This document shows, piece after piece, positions 16,226 through 25,240 of a stretch of 51,923 nt of DNA (within the stretch, counting starts at the first letter, position 1; each line of letters opens with the position of its first letter). Under the pieces are notes generated by a model that saw nothing but the letters and a program-made list of their open reading frames with translations, searched no databases and was not told the DNA's origin. The translations under genes were made by a program, and so were the position numbers. This stretch comes from Spartobacteria bacterium (lineage in GTDB: Bacteria > Verrucomicrobiota > Verrucomicrobiia > Chthoniobacterales > UBA10450). The DNA is taken from assembly GCA_003169695.1 (NCBI GenBank), contig PNAS01000035.1, positions 1 to 51,923 on the forward strand, read 5' to 3'.

Positions 16226-16393
16226 TGTCATCCCGAGCCGCACAGACGGCGAGGGACCTCACTGTCGCGGGGAAACCCCACGCAAACCCGCTTCGCGACC
16301 CACGAAGCGGTCGCGTCGAAGATGGCGGGTTGTAGTTTGTGTGATCTTAGAGCTTTGAGAGGTTTCTCGCCATCTGCGCGGCTCGGGATGACC
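16226..16393. repeat. TGTCATCCCGAGCCGC-type palindromic repeat
   Basis: The left end reads TGTCATCCCGAGCCGC...GGCGAGGGACCTC, and the right end (to 16393) reads CTCGCCATCTGCGCGGCTCGGGATGAC, broken into inverted partners. The 168-bp unit lies in the 415-bp gap between the divergently transcribed thioredoxin and rpsA genes, which otherwise shows no gene. A second full copy is at 18262-18385 and a short one at 44088-44129. rpsA is therefore flanked on both sides. Confidence 0.75.
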
Positions 16394-16420
16394 CGCATTT
16401 TGGACCCCGTTTCCCGCCGG

Positions 16421-16449
16421 TTGACCTCTCCTCAGAACGTGGCTAATGT
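16421..16449 (+). promoter_or_regulatory. Possible sigma70-type promoter for rpsA
   Basis: TTGACC (16421-16426) is followed, after 17 bases, by TAATGT (16444-16449). The -35 match is good and the -10 match weak. It lies about 90 bases upstream of the rpsA ATG, after the repeat, with an AGGAG ribosome site at about 13 bases before the ATG. Judged by eye only. Confidence 0.35.
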
Positions 16450-16540
16450 GCCTCCCCTTTTCTGCGGGGCAGCCTGGCGATGATCGTCCGCGCTGGAGAC
16501 AGAAAACCGGCCACGCGCCGCCAGGAGAAAACTTACCGCC

Positions 16541-18223
16541 ATGTTGCAAATGCAGGAATTACTCGCGCAGTCGTATCGCGAGTTCAAGGAAGGTAGCATC
16601 GTCAAGGGAAGGGTCCTCGAGATCCGCCCCCGTGAAGTCCTGGTCGATATCGGGTATAAATCCGAGGGCGTCATTCCATCGGCCGAATTCGAAGACATCG
16701 AGTCCATGGAAGTGGGCGACGAAGTGGAAGTCCTTCTCGAGCGCCTAGAAAACGACGAGGGCATGGTCGTGCTTTCCAAGGAGAAAGCCGCCTACCGTCA
16801 GAATTGGAACAAGATCGCGGCTGTATTTGCCGGCGACGGCCTGATCAAAGGCAAGGTGAAGTCCGTCGTCAAAGGCGGCTTGATGGTCAACATCGGCGTA
16901 GAAGCATTTTTGCCGGCGTCCCAGATCGACATCATTCCCCCGAAAGATTTGCAGCAGTTTGTCGGCAACACCTACGATTTTAAAATCGTCAAGATTAATG
17001 ACGACCGGAAGAACGTCGTCCTGAGCCGGCGCGAATTGATCGAGCAGGAACGGAGCGAGAAGCGCCAGAAATTCCTCGAGGGCGTCAAGGTGGGCGATAT
17101 CGTTCAAGGCAGCGTCAAAAACCTCACCGATTTCGGGGCGTTCATCGATCTCGATGGGATGGATGGCTTGCTCCACATCACGGATATGACGTGGGGCCGC
17201 CTGGGTCATCCGAGCGAACTGCTGAAAGTGGGGCAGCCGCTGGAAGTGATAGTTCTCGACATCAATAAAGAGAAAGAGCGCGTCTCGCTCGGGTTGAAAC
17301 AGACGCAGAAGAACCCATGGGATCAGATCGAAGAGCGCTTTCCGGCCGGCCAGCATGTTAAGGGCAAAATCACGAACCTCGTCCCTTATGGCGCCTTCGT
17401 GGAACTCGAGGAAGGCGTCGAGGGTCTCATTCACGTCTCCGAATTGTCGTGGACGAAACGCATCATGCGTCCGTCCGACGTTCTGACCGCTGGCCAGGAA
17501 GTGGAAGCGGTAGTTCTCGGGGTGAACAAAGAGGAACAGAAGATCTCGTTAGGCCTGCGCCAGCTCGAACCGAATCCCTGGGATGAAATCGAGAAGAAAT
17601 TTACCATCGGCAGCCACGTGAAGGGCGCGATCCGCAACATGACCGCGTATGGCGCGTTCGTGGAGCTCGAGGATGGCATTGATGGAATGATCCACGTCTC
17701 CGACTTGAGCTGGACCCGCAAGATCAATCATCCAAGCGAAGTTTTTAAGAAGAACGACGAAGTGGAAGCCGTCGTCATCGACATCGACAAGGTGAACCAG
17801 CGGATCAGCCTCGGCATCAAGCAGCTGAGCGATGATCCCTGGAAGGAAATCGATTCGAAATACAAGATCGGCGATCTCGTCACCGGCAAAGTCACAAAGC
17901 TCGCGAGTTTCGGTGCGTTTGTGCAGTTGCAGGATGACATCGATGGGCTGGTGCACATTTCGCAGCTGAGCGAAGATCACGTCGCGAAGGTGAAGGACGT
18001 GCTCAAGGTCGGTCAGGAAGTCGAAGCGCGCGTCATCAAGGTGGACAAGGTCGAGCGCCGTATCGGGCTCTCGATCAAGGCCGCAAATTATTCCGAGGAG
18101 GAATTGCGCCGCGAGTCGGAAGCGTTCGACAATCTGCGTCCGGGCGAAGACATGGTCGGCCTCGAGAAAGCGTTCGAAGCGGCCGCGGAAGATTACCGTC
18201 CCGGCGAAGGCAAGAAGAAGTAG
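16541..18223 (+). CDS. rpsA: 30S ribosomal protein S1
   Basis: A 560-aa protein made of six S1 RNA-binding domains in tandem. The recurring VPYGAFVELEEGVEGLIHVSELSW-type core is clear from the third domain on, with the first two more divergent (GYKSEGVIPSAEF; GVEAFLPASQID), as in canonical S1. Linkers such as QKNPWDQIEERFPAGQHVKG and EPNPWDEIEKKF separate the domains. S1 binds mRNA leaders and helps initiation on the 30S subunit. Length agrees with the usual 550-580 aa. It stands alone, and both flanks hold copies of the same palindromic repeat. Confidence 0.97.
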   Translation: MLQMQELLAQSYREFKEGSIVKGRVLEIRPREVLVDIGYKSEGVIPSAEFEDIESMEVGDEVEVLLERLENDEGMVVLSKEKAAYRQNWNKIAAVFAGDGLIKGKVKSVVKGGLMVNIGVEAFLPASQIDIIPPKDLQQFVGNTYDFKIVKINDDRKNVVLSRRELIEQERSEKRQKFLEGVKVGDIVQGSVKNLTDFGAFIDLDGMDGLLHITDMTWGRLGHPSELLKVGQPLEVIVLDINKEKERVSLGLKQTQKNPWDQIEERFPAGQHVKGKITNLVPYGAFVELEEGVEGLIHVSELSWTKRIMRPSDVLTAGQEVEAVVLGVNKEEQKISLGLRQLEPNPWDEIEKKFTIGSHVKGAIRNMTAYGAFVELEDGIDGMIHVSDLSWTRKINHPSEVFKKNDEVEAVVIDIDKVNQRISLGIKQLSDDPWKEIDSKYKIGDLVTGKVTKLASFGAFVQLQDDIDGLVHISQLSEDHVAKVKDVLKVGQEVEARVIKVDKVERRIGLSIKAANYSEEELRRESEAFDNLRPGEDMVGLEKAFEAAAEDYRPGEGKKK

Positions 18224-18261
18224 TCAGCTTTTGCGTCCAGTCAGTGCGGCGTTGCAGCTGC

Positions 18262-18385
18262 GTGTCATCCCGAGCCGCATCAGACGGCGAGGGACCTCGC
18301 AACTGCAATCCAGGCGCCTTCGTCTCTAGCGTGATCGATCACTATTGGGGAGGTCCCTCGTCGTCTCCGCGACTCGGGATGACAC
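18262..18385. repeat. TGTCATCCCGAGCCGC-type palindromic repeat, copy 2
   Basis: The left end GTGTCATCCCGAGCCGC...GGCGAGGGACCTC pairs with the right end GAGGTCCCTCGTCGTC...GACTCGGGATGACAC. The inverted arms are about 40 bases around a 45-base centre. It lies between the convergent rpsA and M20 genes and could form a bidirectional terminator. It is the same family as 16226-16393. Confidence 0.8.
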
Positions 18386-18418
18386 GACGCTCAATGCGTC
18401 TGCAACAATCGCGGCCAG

Positions 18419-19918
18419 CTACTTCGCCAGCTCGTAGAGGTATTCCACGAACGACATCACGGCGCCGTCGTAGCCCTGGATCTTCGGATTCGCCGACTCG
18501 ATCAGGTAATATTCATCGGGCGCATGCGCGCCGCTGCCGTGACCAAGACCAAAATGCCCCGAGGCTAGTTTTAACGGCTCCCCGGTGAAGACGAAACCCG
18601 GATACGAACCGGCATTGCGTGGCCACATCACGGGCGCGATCCCGGCGCGTTTGAGAACCGCGATCTGCGCCTGAATCAAGGGCGCGCTCGCCACGGTCTG
18701 CGTCGGATCGTAACCGCCGCTCATGTTCACTTCGATGTCGCCGAAACCACGCTTGGCCAGATGCGCCTTGATTGCCGGCACCACGTCCGCCGCTTTCATG
18801 TCGGGCACCAATCGAAAATCCATTTTCGCCACCGCCTTGTGCGGCAACACCGTTTTCCCGCCCGGCCCGGTGTAACCGCCCACCAGCCCTTCGATGTTTG
18901 CGGTCGGCTGCGATTCCAGGCGAATATTCGCCTGCTCCCACGGCAAATCATTGATCCAATGCTGCACGCTCATCTGCTTCTTCGCCTGCGCTTCGCTGCG
19001 GATCTTCGCAGCATCCGTGATCATCTTCTTTTCCTCGTCGGTGATTGGACGCGGCTTGGGATAATTATCGATCGCGATCTCGTTGCCATCTTCCGAGACA
19101 AGCGTGTTGAGCGCTTTGACCAAATGCCAGGCTGGATTATCGACCATCGCTTTCAGAGACGAATGAATGTCCTTCCCCGGTCCGCGTCCCCATTTCTCAC
19201 CGGTCGATACCAGCTCCAACTCGACCACTCCTTTCGCCCCGAGGCTCACCGTGACGATGCCATCGAGATCCTGCATCGAAGACGGCATGAAAACGCCCAC
19301 GGTTTTCGCGAGCGCCGCCAGCACTTCCGGTTTGTGCACGATTTGCCCGATGTGCGGCGAACCAATTTCTTCCTCGCCCTCCGCGACCATGACCAGGTTC
19401 ACCGGCATCTTTTTGCCCGCGCCCTTGATCGCATGCAACGCCGCGAGAAAGGCCGACTCCGGTCCTTTTTGATTCACCGCGCCGCGACCGACGATCGCCT
19501 TTCCTAATCCAGGCTTATCGACCAGCGCCGCATCCAGGGGAGGCGAGGTCCATTCCTTCGGATCGAACTGCTTCACGTCATACATGAAATAAAGCCCGAC
19601 CGTTTTGGCCGCGCCTGCATCCAGCGTCGCAAACACGCCTGGCTTCCCATCCGTTTGAATCACAGTCGCCTGCTGGAAACCCGCCTCCTTCGCCAGCTTC
19701 GCCATGTATTCCGCGCCTTCGGCAGAGTTAAGATTTTCGGCCGCGATCGACGGCAGCTTGATCCAATCCTGGAGACGCTTCAGCGCTTCATCGTGCCGTT
19801 TCGTGATCTCCGCTTTGATCGGCGCGAGATCCTCCGCTGCTGGGACAGTTCCGGTGGTCGCGACAGCGGTAGTAAGGGCAACAATTGGGATTAACGCGCG
19901 GCGGTAGATCGTGCTCAT
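18419..19918 (-). CDS. M20-family peptidase-like protein with altered metal site
   Basis: A 499-aa protein with an N-terminal signal peptide (IPIVALTTAVATTGTVPAAE) and the M20/M25/M40 fold: VAEGEEEIGSPH (Glu 182-184), the GHGSGAHAPDEYY terminal His block and a dimerisation domain. Two usual zinc ligands are replaced. Where family members have GHxDV, this has FMYDV (Met 112), and the bridging Asp of GRGxxDxKG is Asn 149 (GRGAVNQKG). Either the subfamily uses a changed metal site or it is not a peptidase. ATG 19918 is chosen because the upstream codons are only the CACAAAGG repeat read in frame. Exported; substrate unknown. Confidence 0.85.
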   Translation of the reverse strand: MSTIYRRALIPIVALTTAVATTGTVPAAEDLAPIKAEITKRHDEALKRLQDWIKLPSIAAENLNSAEGAEYMAKLAKEAGFQQATVIQTDGKPGVFATLDAGAAKTVGLYFMYDVKQFDPKEWTSPPLDAALVDKPGLGKAIVGRGAVNQKGPESAFLAALHAIKGAGKKMPVNLVMVAEGEEEIGSPHIGQIVHKPEVLAALAKTVGVFMPSSMQDLDGIVTVSLGAKGVVELELVSTGEKWGRGPGKDIHSSLKAMVDNPAWHLVKALNTLVSEDGNEIAIDNYPKPRPITDEEKKMITDAAKIRSEAQAKKQMSVQHWINDLPWEQANIRLESQPTANIEGLVGGYTGPGGKTVLPHKAVAKMDFRLVPDMKAADVVPAIKAHLAKRGFGDIEVNMSGGYDPTQTVASAPLIQAQIAVLKRAGIAPVMWPRNAGSYPGFVFTGEPLKLASGHFGLGHGSGAHAPDEYYLIESANPKIQGYDGAVMSFVEYLYELAK

Positions 19919-19930
19919 GAAAAAACATCT

Positions 19931-20004
19931 CGCACAAAGGTCACAAAGGATCACAAAGAATTTTTGCCGCTCTTCGTTGTGAACCTTTGTGTCCGTTGTG
20001 CAAG
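19931..20004. repeat. Gene-free CACAAAGG inverted repeat
   Basis: CACAAAGGTCACAAAG (19933-19948) is identical to the end of the GxxExxY cassette at 9410-9425. The opposing arm, GTTGTGAACCTTTGTG near 19975-19992, is a 13 of 16 match to its inverse. It lies immediately upstream of the M20 gene start and downstream of the asnS fragment, and holds no gene. Confidence 0.65.
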
Positions 20005-20006
20005 GC

Positions 20007-20270
20007 CTAAAACTCCGCGCTGCCGGGCGTGCGCGCGAACGGAATCACGTCACGAATATTCGAAACGCGGTATACGAACATGAGCATGCGCTCGAAGCCG
20101 AGCCAAAAGCCCGCGGGCGGAACGGTGCCGCAACGCCGGAGATGGAAGTACCATTTGTAGTCGGCGGGATCCATCTTGTGCCGGCGCATGTTCTCCTCGA
20201 GCACTTCGAGACGTTCTTCGCGCTGGCTCCAACCGACAATTTCGTCGATGCTGCGAACCAGAATATCCAG
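20007..20270 (-). pseudogene. Decayed 3' fragment of an asnS paralogue
   Basis: About 88 codons match the last part of the intact asnS at 22803-24191: [26 protein letters not shown]...[10 protein letters not shown]...[18 protein letters not shown], stop. Nucleotide identity is about 80 percent by eye. Residues expected for function are lost: [14 protein letters not shown] in the intact copy is GTVPPAGFWLGFER here, and FVTGVSN is FVYRVSN. There is no start codon; homology stops at about 20270, two bases from the kinase gene's stop. It is best read as the tail of a second, truncated asnS. Confidence 0.85.
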
Positions 20271-20271
20271 A

Positions 20272-22632
20272 TCAGGCGATGGCGATGCCGGCCTCAGAGC
20301 GTTCGAATCGCCCCAGTTCAACGAGAACGAGATCGACTTCATAGGTCAGCTCTGCGATGCGCTCGTCCAAGCCAGTGAGCAGCTCTTTTCCTGCCAGTTC
20401 CTCGATCTCGCCCGCGAGCTTTTCCGCATCTTGCGCGGTGATGTTTCCCAGCGAACCGCGCAAGGTATGCGCCGTCCGCGCGATACCCGCTGCATTTCCA
20501 TCCGCGCTTTCTTGCTTTAAACGCTCGATCAACTCCGGAGCGCTTTCGCTGAAAAGCTCAGCCACGCGCATCAGCAAATCAGAATCGCCGTCGAACACTG
20601 CCAGGAGCCGCTGGCAATAAAATTCAGTCTCGGACCGTGTGGACGCCGCGCTACTGCTTGTGCGCGGCAGCGTCGCGATGTCACCAAGTCTGGCAATTAC
20701 GTCGAGCAGTTTCTCCTTCGAAACCGGCTTAGCGATGTAATCGTCCATTCCCGCCCCCAGGCATCGCTCGCGATCGTCTGCAGCGGCGCGCGCCGTCATC
20801 GCCACAATTGGCGTGCGCCGATCACTGCTGGACTCAGCGGCGCGGATTCGTGCCGTCGCGGCGAAGCCGTCCAGCTTCGGCATTTGCACGTCCATCAAGA
20901 TGACATCGAAGCGGTGCCGCTGCGCGATTGCGACTGCTTCGCGGCCGTTGCTCGCGAAGGAAATTTGGTGTCCTTGCTTCTCGAGAATCCCAGCCGCGAC
21001 CGACCGGTTCACCGCGTTATCGTCGACAACTAAAATCTGCAGCGCCACGATCGGCGCTTTCGCCGAAGCCACCGACGGACGCTGCGTCGTCGGGCCCGTC
21101 GCCCCGGCAAAGCCTGCCGTAAAATAAAACGTGCTTCCGTGCTGCGGTTCGCTCTCAAGCCATAACCGTCCGCTCATTAATGCCACGAGTTGCGAACAGA
21201 TCGCGAGACCGAGGCCGGTCCCGCCATATTCGCGTGTGGTCGAACTGTCCGCCTGAGCGAAGGCGTGGAAGATCAACTCCTGTTTCTCCTTCGGCACCCC
21301 GATCCCGGAGTCCGCGATCGAGAAGAGCAAACCCACCTCCGCCTGCGCGAGCTGACAAGTCCCGACGCGTACGGTGATGGTGCCATGGGACGTGAACTTG
21401 ATCGCGTTCTCAATCAAATTGATCACCACCTGCCGCAGGCGCATCGCATCGCCCGTGACAAAGCTTGGCACGTCCGGCGCGATCTCCCAGGTGAGCGTCA
21501 AGCCCTTCATCTTGGCGCGCGTGGCCAGTGGTCGCGTGGTTCTCTCGAGCAGTTCACGCAAGCCGAACGCTGCTACTTCGAGCGAGAGCTTGCCGGCCTC
21601 GATCTTCGCAAAGTCGAGCAGTTGGTTGATCAACTGGAGCAGCTCGGCCGACGATTGCTTCACCATGTCGAGGTAATCGCGCTGCGTGCTCGTCAGTTCC
21701 GTATCGAGCGCGAGGTCCGTCACACCAATGATGCCGTTGAGCGGAGTGCGCACCTCGTGGCTGATATTGCCGAGAAAATCGCTCTTCGATCGATTCGCCG
21801 CCTCGGCGGCTTCCTTTGCGCGAACAAGCTCAGCCCGCCGCTCGGCGAGTAATTGGCTGGCCTGATGACAGGCGCGTCCGAGCTCGCCGATCTCATCGCG
21901 TCCCGTGGGCGGGTTGCTGAGCGATTCCTCGCGCGTGAGAGCTTTTGTGTCGACCAAAATCAGGTCGATGCGGGCCACGATACCGCGGGTAAACAGAACG
22001 ATGGAAGCGAGGCCAACCCCGATCCCGAAGAAGACCACGCCGATCAGAGCAAAAGCAGTGCTTCGGCTGATCGACTCCGCTCGTTGCTGGCGTTCGAGGA
22101 GCAATCGATTTTCTTCCGCGACGAAACCGGCCACCGCATTGCGCGCATCGCTCATCGATGAATTGCCCATTTCGAAAATGTTGCGCAGTTCTTTGCTCAA
22201 GCCCGACGCGCGGAACATCTCGATCGCTTCGCTTTCCAGCTCTAGCCGTCGCTGGCAGATCGGACGGATGGAATAGTCAAGCCGCGCAATCTGCAATGGG
22301 TTATCGGAGACCAGTTGGCGCAGTCGCTCGGTTGCCCGAGGCATCTGCGCTACCGCGTTTTTGTGCGGGTCCAGAAGCAGGTCATCCGGCCAGAGCAAGT
22401 AGCCGCGCATCCCAGTTTCACTGTCGACGAGCAACGTTAAGACCTGCTGCGCCTGTTCCCTTACCCGAAATGTGTGATTCACCCAGTCATCGGCGACATC
22501 GTTCTTCTGCTTCGCGACGAAAAACAGAATCGTGGAGATCACCATCGCGAGGAGAGGTGCGGAGAGGACGATCACTCCTTTCGCGCGCAAGGAGAGATCG
22601 GACCAAGTCTGGATGAGTCGCTTTGTCGGCAT
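20272..22632 (-). CDS. Hybrid sensor histidine kinase with receiver and HPt
   Basis: A 786-aa protein (ATG at 22632; a GTG lies three codons upstream). Order: membrane helix (about 20-40), extracytoplasmic sensor with [12 protein letters not shown] of CHASE3 type, second helix (about 192-217), HAMP-like linker, HisKA with [15 protein letters not shown] (His 292), HATPase with [16 protein letters not shown] and GGTGLGLA, receiver with VDDNAVN and [12 protein letters not shown] (Asp 581), and a C-terminal HPt with [13 protein letters not shown] (His 722). All phosphorelay residues are present. No partner regulator is adjacent, so the output is unknown. The gene ends exactly against an asnS fragment and follows intact asnS, which suggests that it was inserted or duplicated there. 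Confidence 0.93.
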   Translation of the reverse strand: MPTKRLIQTWSDLSLRAKGVIVLSAPLLAMVISTILFFVAKQKNDVADDWVNHTFRVREQAQQVLTLLVDSETGMRGYLLWPDDLLLDPHKNAVAQMPRATERLRQLVSDNPLQIARLDYSIRPICQRRLELESEAIEMFRASGLSKELRNIFEMGNSSMSDARNAVAGFVAEENRLLLERQQRAESISRSTAFALIGVVFFGIGVGLASIVLFTRGIVARIDLILVDTKALTREESLSNPPTGRDEIGELGRACHQASQLLAERRAELVRAKEAAEAANRSKSDFLGNISHEVRTPLNGIIGVTDLALDTELTSTQRDYLDMVKQSSAELLQLINQLLDFAKIEAGKLSLEVAAFGLRELLERTTRPLATRAKMKGLTLTWEIAPDVPSFVTGDAMRLRQVVINLIENAIKFTSHGTITVRVGTCQLAQAEVGLLFSIADSGIGVPKEKQELIFHAFAQADSSTTREYGGTGLGLAICSQLVALMSGRLWLESEPQHGSTFYFTAGFAGATGPTTQRPSVASAKAPIVALQILVVDDNAVNRSVAAGILEKQGHQISFASNGREAVAIAQRHRFDVILMDVQMPKLDGFAATARIRAAESSSDRRTPIVAMTARAAADDRERCLGAGMDDYIAKPVSKEKLLDVIARLGDIATLPRTSSSAASTRSETEFYCQRLLAVFDGDSDLLMRVAELFSESAPELIERLKQESADGNAAGIARTAHTLRGSLGNITAQDAEKLAGEIEELAGKELLTGLDERIAELTYEVDLVLVELGRFERSEAGIAIA

Positions 22633-22756
22633 CTGCAACACCGGGAACGAACGGATCCGGCGCAGCCCTAGGAGCAGCTTACGTGCGACCTCGCCGAAGA
22701 ACTGCCGAGGGTGAACGTCACGCGGGTGGTTATAGCGGGTTTGCGTCAGCCGCCTT

Positions 22757-22780
22757 GGCGCTCACAGAGACGCCTTACAA
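22757..22780. repeat. Half copy of the TGTAGGGCG hairpin repeat
   Basis: GGCGCTCACAGAGACGCCTT followed by ACAA matches the right arm of the 12001-12057 hairpin with few differences; the left arm is missing. It lies in the gap between the kinase gene and asnS. Confidence 0.6.
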
Positions 22781-22802
22781 GCCAGATGATCTGAGCATCG
22801 GC

Positions 22803-24191
22803 CTAGAACTCCGCGCTGCCCGGCGTGCGAGCGAAAGGGATTACGTCCCGGATGTTTGAGACCCCGGTTACGAACATCAGCATACGCTCGAACCCGAGAC
22901 CAAATCCCGCGTGTGGGACCGTGCCATACCGCCGCAGATCGAGATACCATTTGTAATCCGCGGGATCCATCTGATGACCTCGCATGTTTGCCTCGAGCAC
23001 TGCAAGACGTTCCTCGCGCTGGCTCCCGCCGACGATTTCGCCAATGCCCGGAACCAGAACATCCATCGCGGTCACGGTCTTGCCGTCGTCATTCAACCGC
23101 ATGTAGAACGGCTTGATCTCTTTCGGATAGTCGAAAACCGTCACCGGGCAGTTGAAATGTTTTTCGGTGAGCCAGCGTTCGTGCTCCGATTGCAGGTTGG
23201 CGCCGTACGCCACCGGAAATTCGAATTTCTCTCCGCTCTTCGTCAACAGCTCCACCGCCTTCGTATAGCTGATGCGTTGAAACGGCCGCTCGAGGACGAA
23301 ATCAAGCCGCGAGAGCAGTTCCTTGTCGACGAATTTCGCGAACAACTCCAGGTCCTCCGCGCAGTGGGAGCGTATGTCGCGAATGAGATACTTTACGATC
23401 TCTTCGGCTACATCCATGTTGCCGCGCAGATCACAGAAAGCCATCTCGGGTTCGATCATCCAAAATTCGTTCGCGTGCCGCGAAGTGTTGGAGTTCTCCG
23501 CACGGAAGGTGGGACCGAAGGTATACACCTTTGAAAGCGCGCAGGCGAATGCTTCAGCTTCCAGTTGTCCGCTCACGGTGAGGTAAGTCGATCGCGCGAA
23601 AAAATCCTGCGCATAATCGATCTCTCCATCCGCGCGCCGCGGCGGATTCTTCGGATCGATCGCAGTAACCCGAAATAATTCCCCCGCGCCTTCGCAGTCG
23701 CTCCCGGTGATGATGGGGGTGTGAACGTAAACGAAACCGCGCTCCTGGAAAAATTGGTGGATGGCAAACGCCAGTCGGCTGCGCACACGAAAAACAGCAC
23801 CGAAAAGATTTGAGCGTGGGCGGAGGTGAGCGATCTCGCGCAAGAACTCCGGCGTGTGGCCTTTTTTTTGGAGCGGATAGGTATCGTCCGACGCGCCCAC
23901 AATTTCTATTTCATCCGCAACGACTTCCCAGCTCTGGCCTTTGCCCTGCGACACGACCAGCGCGCCCCGAACCGCGATGGAAGCGCCCGTGATGATGTGC
24001 TGAACCTCTGCGTAATTCGGCAACGTGCTCTTCGCGATGATCTGAAGATTACGCAGGCAGGAACCATCGTTCAGCTCGATGAAGGAGAAATCCTTCGAAT
24101 CGCGACGGGTTCGCACCCAGCCGCGCACCTGAATGGCCGGAGCCGGCGCAGTGCTTTGCAAAGCATCCTTGACTGAAGTCGGCGCTAACAT
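22803..24191 (-). CDS. asnS: Asparaginyl-tRNA synthetase
   Basis: A 462-aa class IIb synthetase. It has the N-terminal OB-fold anticodon-binding domain ([26 protein letters not shown]), motif 2 with [28 protein letters not shown], and motif 3 near the C-terminus ([27 protein letters not shown]). The asparagine rather than aspartate assignment rests on overall AsnRS-like length and the [34 protein letters not shown] block. ATG 24191 is chosen since homology begins about ten codons later; the frame is open further upstream. It is transcribed away from the MBL gene at 24278. A decayed copy of its 3' end lies at 20007-20270. Confidence 0.95.
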   Translation of the reverse strand: MLAPTSVKDALQSTAPAPAIQVRGWVRTRRDSKDFSFIELNDGSCLRNLQIIAKSTLPNYAEVQHIITGASIAVRGALVVSQGKGQSWEVVADEIEIVGASDDTYPLQKKGHTPEFLREIAHLRPRSNLFGAVFRVRSRLAFAIHQFFQERGFVYVHTPIITGSDCEGAGELFRVTAIDPKNPPRRADGEIDYAQDFFARSTYLTVSGQLEAEAFACALSKVYTFGPTFRAENSNTSRHANEFWMIEPEMAFCDLRGNMDVAEEIVKYLIRDIRSHCAEDLELFAKFVDKELLSRLDFVLERPFQRISYTKAVELLTKSGEKFEFPVAYGANLQSEHERWLTEKHFNCPVTVFDYPKEIKPFYMRLNDDGKTVTAMDVLVPGIGEIVGGSQREERLAVLEANMRGHQMDPADYKWYLDLRRYGTVPHAGFGLGFERMLMFVTGVSNIRDVIPFARTPGSAEF

Positions 24192-24277
24192 TGGAAGAAG
24201 TTTGCCGGTCGATTGCAATTCGACAAGTTCTTCTGTCTTTTTGTAAGCAGCCGTCGCCGCCCCGCGAAGGCAAAGGA

Positions 24278-25111
24278 ATGAACAATTATATCTGCGTCGC
24301 CTGCGGCACACAGTTTAGCGCAACGGATCGGCCGCCACAGCGTTGCCCGATTTGCGAGGACGAGCGGCAGTTCGTTAACTGGGAAGGGCAACAATGGACC
24401 ACGCTCGATGAGTTGCGCAAAAGTCATTCCAATCGAATCGAGGGAGAAGGGGCCAATCTGTTCGGCATCGGGACCGAACCTTCGTTCGCGATCGGACAGC
24501 GCGCCTTGCTCGTCCAATCGCCCGGTGGAAATCTTTTGTGGGACTGCGTGACGTTGCTGGACGATCAAACCATCGAGCGCGTGGAGGCGCTCGGTGGAAT
24601 TCGTGGCCTTGCGATTTCGCATCCCCACTACTACTCGACCATGGTCGAGTGGAGCCGGGCCTTTAATGACGCGCCCATTCACCTTCACGCGGCCGACCGT
24701 GAATGGGTGATGCGTTCCGATCGCAGCGCGCAGTTTTGGGAAGGCGCGACTCGTTCGCTTTGGGATGGAATGACGCTCATTCAATGCGGCGGGCACTTTG
24801 AAGGCGGGACTGTTTTGCATTGCGCGAGCGGCGCAGACGGGCGTGGTGCGTTACTCACCGGCGACATCATCCAGGTCGTGCAGGACCGTCGCTATGTCAG
24901 CTTCATGCGCAGCTACCCCAATCTTATTCCAATCTCAGCCAAAGCGGTTTCCCAAATCGTCGAGCGGATCGAACCTCTTGCCTTCGAACAAGTCTACGGC
25001 GCCTGGTGGGAGCGCAATGTCTTGTCCGATGGCAAAGGCGCTGTCAGTCGTTCCGCGGAGCGATACCTCCGCGTGATTAATGCTTCCTCTTCCGGAGACC
25101 GGAATCGGTAG
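24278..25111 (+). CDS. MBL-fold hydrolase with N-terminal zinc ribbon
   Basis: A 277-aa protein. The start ATG at 24278 has an AAAGGA site six bases upstream. The first 30 residues hold CVACGTQF...CPICED, a rubredoxin-like four-cysteine metal knuckle. The rest follows a metallo-beta-lactamase fold: [23 protein letters not shown] in place of the canonical HxHxDH, and [10 protein letters not shown] near the third metal block. The changed motif is shared by an uncharacterised MBL subfamily as I recall it. Reaction unknown; cytoplasmic by lack of a signal peptide. Divergent from asnS with an 86-bp gap that must hold both promoters. Confidence 0.8.
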   Translation: MNNYICVACGTQFSATDRPPQRCPICEDERQFVNWEGQQWTTLDELRKSHSNRIEGEGANLFGIGTEPSFAIGQRALLVQSPGGNLLWDCVTLLDDQTIERVEALGGIRGLAISHPHYYSTMVEWSRAFNDAPIHLHAADREWVMRSDRSAQFWEGATRSLWDGMTLIQCGGHFEGGTVLHCASGADGRGALLTGDIIQVVQDRRYVSFMRSYPNLIPISAKAVSQIVERIEPLAFEQVYGAWWERNVLSDGKGAVSRSAERYLRVINASSSGDRNR

Positions 25112-25240
25112 CCGAGTGCATGAGGACACCGGCCCGCTGGCGCAGGCACTCGCTACGACGGGATAAGCCCCGTTCCCCGCTTTAGTCTCGACATCCGCGG
25201 GCGATCTCGTCATGCTGGCACATCCCGACCGACTCGATCC

